The notes beneath the pieces were generated by a model. The model ran no database searches, had not been told where the DNA came from, and worked only from the letters and a program-made list of their open reading frames with translations. Shown piece by piece: positions 24,736 through 32,247 of a DNA stretch of 64,000 bases. Origin of the DNA: Microbacterium sp. MYb45. Lineage in GTDB: Bacteria > Actinomycetota > Actinomycetes > Actinomycetales > Microbacteriaceae. The stretch spans positions 247,711 through 311,710 of the forward strand of contig NZ_PCPG01000002.1 in NCBI RefSeq assembly GCF_002979655.1, written 5' to 3'. Within the stretch, counting starts at the first letter, position 1; each line of letters opens with the position of its first letter. The translations under genes were made by a program, and so were the position numbers.

Positions 24736-27345
24736 TCACGCGGCGACCGTGTCGATCGCCGCGACGACGGTCTCGAACCGTCCACCCGATACGACGTACT
24801 GCTCGTCGAGACCCGGCACGCGGATCGTGCCCTCGACACCGGTGGGGACGGAGAGCGAGTACCGGATTCCTTCGGCCACACGCTCCCATGACCCTTCGAT
24901 GAGTCCGTACGGCGACTCGAATGCCACCCGGGCATGTTCGAGATCACCTCCGGGCTGCGGTGCCCACTCGATCCTCCGGTATCCGGGTGCGGCCGGCGAG
25001 AGCCCCCCGATGACGCGGTGCATCCAGTCCGCGACGCTTCCGAGAGCGAAGTGGTTGAAGCTGGTCATCTCGCCGGGATTGATCGATCCGTCCGGGAGCA
25101 TCGAGTCCCAGCGCTCCCAGATCGTCGTCCCGCCCATGCGCACGGTGTACAGCCACGACGGGCACTCGGTCTCGAGGATCAGGTCGTACGCCGTGTCGAC
25201 GTGCCCGGTCTGCGACAGCGCATCGCTGATGACCGGGGTCCCTGCGAAGCCCGTCGCGATGCGGTTGCCGGCCTCGCGGACAAGCGCGGCGAGACGCCGA
25301 CCCGCGACAGCCTCCTCGGTCACGCTCAGGAGTCCGAAGCGGATGGCGAGCGCATACGCGGTCTGCGCATCGGAGGTCAGCGTGCCGTCCGGCCGCACGT
25401 ATTCGGCGCGGAAGGCATCGCGCGCCTCCTCGGCGATCCGCGCGTAGCGATCGGCGTCGGCCGCCAGACCGAGGAGCCTGGCGGTGTCGGCCAACCGTCG
25501 CGTCGAGAAGGCGAAGTACGCGGAGGCGACCAGGTACCTGTCGGTGCGCGCGTCGGCCGGATCGTGCGGCGGTGCCGCCGGGTCGAGCCAGTCACCGAGC
25601 TGATGACCGTCGCGCCAGAGCCGCGACGGCCCGGACTGCGTGATCATCCGCTCGACCCACTTCCGGCCGCTGTCGTACTGGCGGCGCAGCACGTCGAGGT
25701 CGCCGAACCGCTCGTGGAGCGTCCACGGCGTGAGCACCGAGACGTCTCCCCACACGGCCCCCGTCCGGATCGGGTTCCAGGTGGGGCCACCGGGAATCAC
25801 CGGGACGAACCACGGGATGGTGCCGTCGGGCAGCTGCTCCAAGGCGACGTCGGTGAGCCAGTTCTCGAGGAAGCCGGCCGAGTCGTAGAGGAAGGATGCC
25901 GTGGGCGCGAAGACCTGCACATCGCCCGTCCAGCCGAGGCGCTCGTCGCGCTGCGGGCAGTCGGTCGGGATGCTGAGGAAGTTGCCGCGCATGCCCCACC
26001 GCACGTTCTCGTGCAGGCGGTTCAGATCGGGGTTCGACGTCTCCAACCAGCCGGTGCGGCGCATGTCGCTGTGGATGACGCGGGCGACCACGTCTCCCTC
26101 CCCGATCTCGTCGAGACCGGTGACCGTCGCGTACCGGAAGCCGTGGAAGGTGAACTTCGGCTCCCAGAAGCGCGGCTCGCCGCCGTCGAGCGTGATCAGA
26201 TCCTGCGCGTCGGCCAGGCGCAGCGGCCGGATGCCGAGCTCGCCGTGTTCCAGCACCTCCGCATGGCGCAGCGCGACCACGTGCCCGGCCGGCCCGTGCA
26301 CCCGGACGCGCAATCGCCCGACGAGGTTCTGGCCGAAGTCGAGCAGGTGAGTTGTGTCGTCGATCCGGGTGACGGTGACGGGGGCGAGTTCCTCGGTGCA
26401 GCGCACCGGCGGGAGCGCCGGGGCGACAAGCGTCGCCGGGTCGCGATGTCCGACACGCACGGGGCTCCATCCGTCGTCACCGGCTCCGGGGCGCGACCAC
26501 CCGGGCCGCTCCTCGCGGGCATCGTGCTTCTCACCGTCGTAAAGGCCCGATACCAGGACCGGGCTCGGCGCGGCCGACCAGCTCTCGTCGGTCGCGACGA
26601 CCGTCGTGGTCCCGTCGTCGTGCGTGACCTCCAGCTGGGCGATGAGGGCCTGGTCCGTGCCGTAGAGATCGCGGTAACCACCGTTGAAGCCGAGGCGGCC
26701 TCGGTACCAGCCGTCGCCGAGCCAGGCGCCGACGGTGTTCTCGCCCTCGACGAGCTCGTCGGTGACGTCGAAGGTCCAGTACACGAGACGCTCGTCGTAC
26801 TTCGTCCACCCCGGTGAGAACTCGTGGTCGCCGATGCGCACACCGTTGATCTCCGCCTCGTAGAGCCCGTGCGCCGTGACGTACAGGCGTGCCCGGGAGA
26901 CCGGGCGGTCGAGACGGAAGGTGCGCCGCACGAGGGCCGGACGACGGTCGGTGTCGGGCGTCTCGGGCCACGGCGCGCCGACGGGAGCGGCGACCCAGTC
27001 GGCGGCATCCATCAGCCCCGCCTCGGCGGTCGTCTGGTCGCTCCACGCGGACCAGCGCTGATCCTCGTCACGGACACGCACGCGCACGCGCACCTGCTCG
27101 CGAGAGGAGAGCGGCTCGAAAGGCCACGCCACGAGCACCTGGTCGGCATTCGTACCGGACGCGACGACCGTGCCGTCCGCGCGCTCGCACTCGAGCTGCC
27201 ACCCGTGCTGCGTCCAGCCCTCCGGGGCTTCGGTCTTCCAGGAGAGTCGCGGCGCGCGAGCCCCCATCCCGAGGGTGTCGTCGATGTGCTCGAACCGGGG
27301 AGCGGAGACCTTCACGAACGTCCTTTCAGAGGTGGGCGCGCTCAT
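24736..27345 (-). CDS. GH78 alpha-L-rhamnosidase, cytoplasmic
   Basis: An 869-residue multidomain enzyme that removes terminal alpha-L-rhamnose from glycosides. The N-terminal beta-sandwiches are followed by the family blocks SGLYDGEKHDAREERPGW and LLDFGQNLVGRLRVRVHGP. The (alpha/alpha)6 catalytic domain has the signature TDCPQRDERLGWTGDVQVFA around residues 460-475, then GGTTIWERWDSMLPDGSINP and SFNHFALGSVADWMHRVIGG. No signal peptide, so it hydrolyses imported rhamnosides. The ATG at 27345 overlaps the permease stop (ATGA). A GTG at 27312 with a good GAAAGGA site is an alternative start. It is the last gene of the operon that starts at 30451. Confidence 0.95.
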   Translation of the reverse strand: MSAPTSERTFVKVSAPRFEHIDDTLGMGARAPRLSWKTEAPEGWTQHGWQLECERADGTVVASGTNADQVLVAWPFEPLSSREQVRVRVRVRDEDQRWSAWSDQTTAEAGLMDAADWVAAPVGAPWPETPDTDRRPALVRRTFRLDRPVSRARLYVTAHGLYEAEINGVRIGDHEFSPGWTKYDERLVYWTFDVTDELVEGENTVGAWLGDGWYRGRLGFNGGYRDLYGTDQALIAQLEVTHDDGTTTVVATDESWSAAPSPVLVSGLYDGEKHDAREERPGWSRPGAGDDGWSPVRVGHRDPATLVAPALPPVRCTEELAPVTVTRIDDTTHLLDFGQNLVGRLRVRVHGPAGHVVALRHAEVLEHGELGIRPLRLADAQDLITLDGGEPRFWEPKFTFHGFRYATVTGLDEIGEGDVVARVIHSDMRRTGWLETSNPDLNRLHENVRWGMRGNFLSIPTDCPQRDERLGWTGDVQVFAPTASFLYDSAGFLENWLTDVALEQLPDGTIPWFVPVIPGGPTWNPIRTGAVWGDVSVLTPWTLHERFGDLDVLRRQYDSGRKWVERMITQSGPSRLWRDGHQLGDWLDPAAPPHDPADARTDRYLVASAYFAFSTRRLADTARLLGLAADADRYARIAEEARDAFRAEYVRPDGTLTSDAQTAYALAIRFGLLSVTEEAVAGRRLAALVREAGNRIATGFAGTPVISDALSQTGHVDTAYDLILETECPSWLYTVRMGGTTIWERWDSMLPDGSINPGEMTSFNHFALGSVADWMHRVIGGLSPAAPGYRRIEWAPQPGGDLEHARVAFESPYGLIEGSWERVAEGIRYSLSVPTGVEGTIRVPGLDEQYVVSGGRFETVVAAIDTVAA

Positions 27346-28202
27346 CCCTTGACCGCTCCGGCCGTCAGGCCCTTCTGGATGCGCTGGTTGAGCACCAGGT
27401 AGATGATCAGGAGGGCGAACACGTTGATGCTGATGGCGGCGAACAGCGGACCGTACTGGGTCGTGCCGAACTGGCCGTTGAAGTTGAGCAACCCGACCTG
27501 CAGCGTGCGCAGGTCGCCGGAGTTGGCGAAGGTCAGCGCGATGAGCAGGTCGTTCCAGAAGAAGAAGAACTGCACGAGTCCGACCGTGAAGAGCCCGTTC
27601 TTCATCATCGGCAGCGCGATGGAGAAGAACTGTCGGTAGATGCTGGCGCCGTCGAGCGTCGCCGCCTCGAACACCTCACGCGGGATCGCCCGGAAGTACG
27701 TCGCCATCAGGAAGACCGTCAGCGGCAGGCCGGTGGCCGTGTACGTGATGATCAGCGGCCACAGCGAGCCGGTGAGTCCGAGTTGGAAGTAGGTGCTGAA
27801 CAGCGGGAGCAGGATCATCTGCGTCGGCACCATGATGCCGGCGAGGAAGATGATGAGCACCCCGTTGCGGCCCTTCCATACGAGCACCTCGAGCGCGAAG
27901 GCGGCAGCCGTGCCGAGGAGCAGCATCAGGAAGAGGGACGGCAGCACCGTGATGGCGCTGTTGAAGAGGGACTGGCCGAGACCGGCCGTGTCCCAGGCGA
28001 CGATGTAGTTGTCGAAGTTCCACTGCTCGGGCAGCGCCCAGGTGGGTGACTCCAGGAACTCCCGCTGGCTCTTGAACGAGCCCAGCAGCAGCCAGATCAG
28101 CGGGTAGCCGACGACGACCAGGAGCACGGCGACGAGCAGCCAGATGGGTGTGCGGCGGAGCATCCTCGTCGCACGGCGGGATACGGGTGTCGACGTGCTC
28201 AT
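27342..28202 (-). CDS. Sugar ABC transporter permease (MalG-like), rhamnoside locus
   Basis: A 286-residue CUT1 permease. Helices include PIWLLVAVLLVVVGYPLIWL near the N-terminus, and the EAA loop is VFEAATLDGASIYRQFFSIA. The C-terminus LNQRIQKGLTAGAVKG is typical of the MalG subgroup. The ATG at 28202 overlaps the previous permease stop as ATGA and has GGGAGG upstream. It pairs with the permease at 28199-29092 and the binding protein at 29153-30451. The ATPase must come from elsewhere in the genome. Confidence 0.93.
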   Translation of the reverse strand: MSTSTPVSRRATRMLRRTPIWLLVAVLLVVVGYPLIWLLLGSFKSQREFLESPTWALPEQWNFDNYIVAWDTAGLGQSLFNSAITVLPSLFLMLLLGTAAAFALEVLVWKGRNGVLIIFLAGIMVPTQMILLPLFSTYFQLGLTGSLWPLIITYTATGLPLTVFLMATYFRAIPREVFEAATLDGASIYRQFFSIALPMMKNGLFTVGLVQFFFFWNDLLIALTFANSGDLRTLQVGLLNFNGQFGTTQYGPLFAAISINVFALLIIYLVLNQRIQKGLTAGAVKG

Positions 28203-29092
28203 GCCACGCCTCCCTTCTTCGCCGTGCGGGCATTGGCACGGAAGATGAACACGGTCACGACGAGGCAGATGATGGTGAGCAGCATCGCGATGGTCGAGCC
28301 GTAGCCGTAGTTGCCGTAGGTGAAGGCGTTGTCGAACATGGAGATCGTGAGCGGGCTGGTCGAGGTACCCGGACCGCCGTTGGTCAGCGCGAGCACGCTG
28401 TCGAAGACCTTCAGGGTTCCGTTGATCGAGAAGATCAGTGACGAGATCAGCACCGGGGCGGAGAGCGGCAGCACCACGTGGCGGACGAGCTTCCATCCGC
28501 TGGCGCCGTCGAGGCGGGCCGACTCCAGCACATCCTCGGGGATGTCGATCAGCCCGGCGTAAAGGAGTACGCCGTAGAAGCCCATCGAGCGCCAGATGTC
28601 CATGATCGCGATGACGATGAACGCGCTCGCGCCGTCACCGAACCAGTCGACGGGGACTCCGCCGAGGCCCGACAGCATCGAGTTGACGACGCCCTCGGTC
28701 GGCGCGATCGAGAACAGCTGCTGGAAGAGCAGCGCGACGGCGACCGTCGGCATCACGACGGGGAAGAACACCAGGGTCCGGACGAGGCCGGAGGCGCGCT
28801 TGAGCGCGAAGACGTAGAGGAGCGAGAGCAGATACCCGAGCAGGACCTGCCCGATGGTCACGACGGCGGCGTACTTCAGGGTGAACAGCAGCGCGGCGTG
28901 CACCTCGGAGTCGCCGATCAGCCGGACGAAGTTGTCGAGGCCGACGAACTCGAAGCCGACGATGGCGTTGCCCTCGAACAGGGTGTAGCCCAGCGACCAG
29001 AACACGGGGATGAGCATCACCACCGAGTAGATGAGCAAGGCGGGGCCTAGAAGGATGGCGATCGCCTTGCGGTCGCCCAGCACGTTCTGCAT
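28199..29092 (-). CDS. Sugar ABC transporter permease (MalF-like), rhamnoside locus
   Basis: A 297-residue permease with six helices, the first being AIAILLGPALLIYSVVMLIP. The EAA loop is VLESARLDGASGWKLVRHVV, and the typical ALTNGGPGTSTSPLTISMFD block follows. The ATG at 29092 has AGGAG about six bases upstream. Translation is coupled to the next permease. A hairpin lies between the binding-protein gene and this gene. Confidence 0.93.
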   Translation of the reverse strand: MQNVLGDRKAIAILLGPALLIYSVVMLIPVFWSLGYTLFEGNAIVGFEFVGLDNFVRLIGDSEVHAALLFTLKYAAVVTIGQVLLGYLLSLLYVFALKRASGLVRTLVFFPVVMPTVAVALLFQQLFSIAPTEGVVNSMLSGLGGVPVDWFGDGASAFIVIAIMDIWRSMGFYGVLLYAGLIDIPEDVLESARLDGASGWKLVRHVVLPLSAPVLISSLIFSINGTLKVFDSVLALTNGGPGTSTSPLTISMFDNAFTYGNYGYGSTIAMLLTIICLVVTVFIFRANARTAKKGGVA

Positions 29093-29110
29093 TCGTTCTC
29101 CTGAAGGATG

Positions 29111-29140
29111 AGGGGGCGGCGCGCGGGGACGCCGCCCCCT
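29111..29140 (-). terminator. Hairpin between binding-protein and permease genes
   Basis: AGGGGGCGGCG (29111-29121) pairs with CGCCGCCCCCT (29130-29140) around an 8-base loop, 12 bases after the binding-protein stop. It probably protects the 5' message or partly terminates, as at 6373-6403. Confidence 0.6.
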
Positions 29141-29152
29141 CTCGTTTTCTCG

Positions 29153-30451
29153 CTAGTCGAGGTCCGCCTGGATCATCGACATGAACTCCTCGGCGGAGAC
29201 ACTGCCGGTGATCAGCGGTGCCGCATTGCGCTGGCTCGTCGTCGTGGCCTCCGCAGAGAACAGCGCCTCGAACCAGAGGACGGTCGTCTCGGTGTCGGCG
29301 ACCTGCTCCTGGATGAGCTGCGTGAGCGGCGGCACATCGGTGACCTCGGTGTTGAGCGCGAAGCCGGACACGCGGTTCTCCTGCTCGAGCGCCACGGAGC
29401 CGTAGTTCTCGGTGATGCAGGACAGCCACGCCTCGGTGTCGTCGTTCACGGCCTTGGCGTTCATCGTGATGGGCAGGCCCACGTTGGCGGCGAGCTGCGA
29501 ACGGTCGCCCGCGCCGCCCTCGACGCCCGGGAACGGCATGAAGCCGACGTTCTCGGCGCCGATCTGGTTCACCTCGGGGTCGTTGGCCTGGCTCAGGAAC
29601 CACGAGCCCATGTAGAACATCGCGGCGGAGCCGTTGAGGAACTGGTTCTCGCTGGTGGCCATGTCGATGGAGCCGACGCCCTTGCCGAAGTAGCCCTCTG
29701 CGCCGAGGTCGGCGATCGCCTGCGCGGCGGCCACGTACTCGGGGTCGGTGAGCTTCGCCTCGCCGTCGGCGACCTTCTGCAGTGCGTCCGGACCGAGGTC
29801 GCGGAAGAGGTAGCCGGAGATGAGGCGGGTGATCGGCCAGCCCTGCTCACCACTCGCGGAGAACGGCTGGATGCCGGCGGCCTCGAGCTTCGCGGCTGCG
29901 GCAGTGAGCTCGTCGAAGGTCTGCGGCTCGTCGATGCCCTGCTCAGCGAAGATCGCCTTGTTGTACCAGATGCCCTCGACGTTGTACTCGAAGGGCAGCA
30001 CACGGAAGCCGCCGTAGAGGTTCTCGATGGTCGAGATCGCCGCGGGCTCGATGTTGTCGATCACGTCGAGGTCGGTGAGGATCTCTTCGAAGTCGGCGAC
30101 GTTGCCCGAATCGGCGAGGGTCTTGGTCAGCGCAGGAGCGTTGCCCGCGCTGAAGAGCACCGGCAGGTCGCCCTGGCCGGCCTTGAGCTGCAGCTGCTGG
30201 TCGAGGTTCGACTGCGGCACCGTCTCGACGTCGAGCGGCAGGGTGTCGGCCTCGGCGGAGCACGCCTCACCGGCGAGGGTCTCCAGGATGGCGGGTACTT
30301 CGGTGTTCTCGACGTTCACGAACAGGGACAGAGAGTCCGTGCCCGCCGTCGATCCCCCGCCGCCACCGCACGCGGTGAGTGCGAGGGCCGATGCTCCGGC
30401 GATGGCGGTGATCGCACCGCGTCTCCAGAGCCGTGCTGTGGTCAGCTTCAT
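29153..30451 (-). CDS. ABC transporter sugar-binding lipoprotein, rhamnoside locus
   Basis: A 432-residue CUT1 binding protein. The signal peptide ends LALTAC with Cys28 as anchor, followed by a Gly-rich linker. Mature blocks are NVEGIWYNKAIFAEQGIDEP, TFDELTAAAAKLEAAGIQPF and FLNGSAAMFYMGSWFLSQ, all typical of this family. The ATG at 30451 has a strong AAGGAGGAATC. It is divergent from the LacI gene at 30568 with two operators in the gap. The GH78 gene at the end of the operon suggests rhamnosylated oligosaccharides as ligand. Confidence 0.93.
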   Translation of the reverse strand: MKLTTARLWRRGAITAIAGASALALTACGGGGGSTAGTDSLSLFVNVENTEVPAILETLAGEACSAEADTLPLDVETVPQSNLDQQLQLKAGQGDLPVLFSAGNAPALTKTLADSGNVADFEEILTDLDVIDNIEPAAISTIENLYGGFRVLPFEYNVEGIWYNKAIFAEQGIDEPQTFDELTAAAAKLEAAGIQPFSASGEQGWPITRLISGYLFRDLGPDALQKVADGEAKLTDPEYVAAAQAIADLGAEGYFGKGVGSIDMATSENQFLNGSAAMFYMGSWFLSQANDPEVNQIGAENVGFMPFPGVEGGAGDRSQLAANVGLPITMNAKAVNDDTEAWLSCITENYGSVALEQENRVSGFALNTEVTDVPPLTQLIQEQVADTETTVLWFEALFSAEATTTSQRNAAPLITGSVSAEEFMSMIQADLD

Positions 30452-30492
30452 GATTCCTCCTTGAAACGGGCGAGCCGCATTGATCACACACT

Positions 30493-30504
30493 TGAAGCGC
30501 TTCA
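30493..30504. promoter_or_regulatory. Rhamnoside-locus operator 1
   Basis: TGAAGCGCTTCA is a perfect palindrome with central CG, the classic LacI-family form. It lies 41 bases upstream of the binding-protein start at 30451, between the divergent genes. Confidence 0.78.
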
Positions 30505-30513
30505 GATAGTACG

Positions 30514-30529
30514 CTTGAAGCGCTCCAAG
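30514..30529. promoter_or_regulatory. Rhamnoside-locus operator 2
   Basis: CTTGAAGCGCTCCAAG is a 16-bp palindrome with one mismatched pair. Its centre is 23 bases from that of the site at 30493-30504, and it ends 38 bases before the LacI ATG at 30568, so the regulator probably controls both directions. Confidence 0.74.
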
Positions 30530-30567
30530 ATGCAAATGGCAATTCGTGACGAACGGACGACGAACAC

Positions 30568-31599
30568 ATGAACACCTCCCCCGACGCGAGTCGGCCCCGC
30601 CCGGTGATGGCTGACGTCGCCCGGCACGCGGGCGTCGCCCTCGGCACGGTGTCGAACGTGCTGAACAATCCGCAGATCGTCGCTCAGGAGACGCGCGAGC
30701 GCGTGCTGAACGCCATCGACGAACTCGGGTTCGTGCGCAACAACGCGGCCCGCTCCCTCGTGACCGGACGAGCGGACACCGTCGGGTTCGTGGTCGTCGA
30801 TGTCGGAAACTCGTTCTTCGTCGACATGGCGCGCGGCGTCGAGGAAGAGCTCGACGCGCACAACATCCGGCTCCTGCTCGCCAACAGCGACGTGAACCTC
30901 GCGAAGCAGGACTCCTACATCAGCGTGTTCGAGGAGGCGAAGGTGGCCGGCATCCTCCTCGCCCCTCTCGACGCCCCCCTCGATGCCGCTCGCGCCGCCC
31001 GCCACCGCGGCATGCCCGTCGTGCACGTGAACTGGCCGGGAGATGACGACTCGTGCGGCGTGGTCGTCGACGAGGAGCTCGGCGGTTACCTCGCGACCAG
31101 GCACCTGCTCGACCAGGGTCTGCGACGCCTGGCCTTCGCCGGAGGGCCGTTCTCACTCTCCGCGATCGCCCAGCGTCACATCGGAGCGCAGCGGGCGGTG
31201 GCGGAGGTCGCCGATGCCCATCTCGAGACGATCGAGACGCACAGCATCACCGTGCGCGGCGGCTATGCGCTCGGCGAGATGCTCAGCTCGCGCCCCGTCG
31301 GCGAGCGCCCCGAAGGGCTCTTCGCCGCCGCCGACGCCCTCGCCGCGGGAGCGATCCAGACCATGCAGCTGGCTGGCATGCATGTCCCCTCGGACATCGC
31401 GGTGGTCGGCTACGACAACAACCATTTCGCGCAGGACAGCTCGATCCCGATCACCAGCGTCGGCCAGCCGGGACACGAGATGGGGCGCACCGCCGCCCAG
31501 GTGCTCTACGAGGAGATCTCCGACCCCGCCGACCACACGCACCGCACGATCACGATGACGCCCACGCTCTTCGCCCGCGCGAGCTCGGCCGTCGTCTGA
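30568..31599 (+). CDS. LacI-family regulator of the rhamnoside locus
   Basis: A 343-residue repressor. The helix-turn-helix is PVMADVARHAGVALGTVSNV, the hinge is FVRNNAARSLVTGRADT, and the effector domain begins VGFVVVDVGNSFFVDMARGV and ends with VAVVGYDNNHFAQDSSIPIT-like sequence. Two TGAAGCGCTTCA-type operators separate it from the divergent transporter/GH78 operon, so it very likely represses that operon and itself until a rhamnoside signal binds. There is no clear ribosome binding site close to the ATG, only weak purines. Confidence 0.92.
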   Translation: MNTSPDASRPRPVMADVARHAGVALGTVSNVLNNPQIVAQETRERVLNAIDELGFVRNNAARSLVTGRADTVGFVVVDVGNSFFVDMARGVEEELDAHNIRLLLANSDVNLAKQDSYISVFEEAKVAGILLAPLDAPLDAARAARHRGMPVVHVNWPGDDDSCGVVVDEELGGYLATRHLLDQGLRRLAFAGGPFSLSAIAQRHIGAQRAVAEVADAHLETIETHSITVRGGYALGEMLSSRPVGERPEGLFAAADALAAGAIQTMQLAGMHVPSDIAVVGYDNNHFAQDSSIPITSVGQPGHEMGRTAAQVLYEEISDPADHTHRTITMTPTLFARASSAVV

Positions 31600-31633
31600 C
31601 GCCGGCGGGAGCACTGCGCACCGGACGCACGGA

Positions 31634-32137
31634 TCAGCTCGTGAACGTCCCGGTGTACTGCAGGTTCCCCCGGAACTCCACGGCGACCGTGTCCGGGGCG
31701 ACCGAGATCGTGTACGGACTCCCCGGCGGGAACGGACCCGTGATCTCCACGTTGCCGATGTCGCCCGACTCCGCTCCGGCGGCCAGCTCGTTCCGGTTCA
31801 TCAAGGTGACGACGTTGCGCTCTCGGAAGGCGGTCCAGTTGGGCGAGGTGTTCAGCAGCGTGTCTTCGATGCCGTCGATCTCCGGCAGGAAGATGGTGAT
31901 CCGGAGAGAATTGATCGGATAAGCGATCGTCGACGTCGCGCCGTTGTAGTTCGTGCCCGACAGATAGATCCCGGCGTTCTCATAGGCGTTGCCGATGAGG
32001 AAGAGCGTCCCGCCGTCTTGCTCCGATGCGGCGGCGAGCGGCGTCGCAGCCGCGACGGCGACGAGCGGGACTCCCCACGCGGCGCCGCGGAGAACGCCCC
32101 GTCGACTCACGCCCTGCGGTTCAGCGGATTCGTGCAT
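31634..32137 (-). CDS. Tat-exported small protein of unknown function
   Basis: A 167-residue protein with a twin-arginine signal: SRRGVLRGAAWGVPLVAVAA, then an Ala-rich stretch ending near PLAAASEQ. The mature part of about 125 residues is rich in Asn, Thr, Gly and Ile and looks like an all-beta domain (TLFLIGNAYENAGIYLSGTN, then VEITGPFPPGSPYTISV). No family recognised. The start ATG at 32137 is preceded by a run of ten G on the coding strand that must act as the ribosome binding site, with four bases between. Use of the Tat route suggests folding or cofactor loading before export. Confidence 0.75.
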   Translation of the reverse strand: MHESAEPQGVSRRGVLRGAAWGVPLVAVAAATPLAAASEQDGGTLFLIGNAYENAGIYLSGTNYNGATSTIAYPINSLRITIFLPEIDGIEDTLLNTSPNWTAFRERNVVTLMNRNELAAGAESGDIGNVEITGPFPPGSPYTISVAPDTVAVEFRGNLQYTGTFTS

Positions 32138-32141
32138 GTTT

Positions 32142-32151
32142 CCCCCCCCCC
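32142..32151 (-). repeat. Ten-base homopolymer (G on the coding strand) at the ribosome binding site
   Basis: Ten C in a row on the plus strand, directly upstream of the ATG at 32137 of the Tat-exported protein. On the message it is G10 followed by AAAC and AUG. Tracts of this length are prone to slippage, which would alter the spacing or strength of the ribosome binding site. Confidence 0.85.
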
Positions 32152-32192
32152 GGAACGAACGATCACTTTCGAGTTTATGTGGCCGACACGCA

Positions 32193-32232
32193 GCGCGGCC
32201 TCGGGAACGATGATCCGCCCCCGAGGCCGCGC
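32193..32232 (-). terminator. Terminator-type hairpin after the mosaic protein gene
   Basis: GCGCGGCCTCGGG (32193-32205) and CCCGAGGCCGCGC (32220-32232) are perfect 13-base arms around 14 bases, starting 16 bases after the stop at 32248. Confidence 0.7.
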
Positions 32233-32247
32233 CGTCCGAGATCGCGA

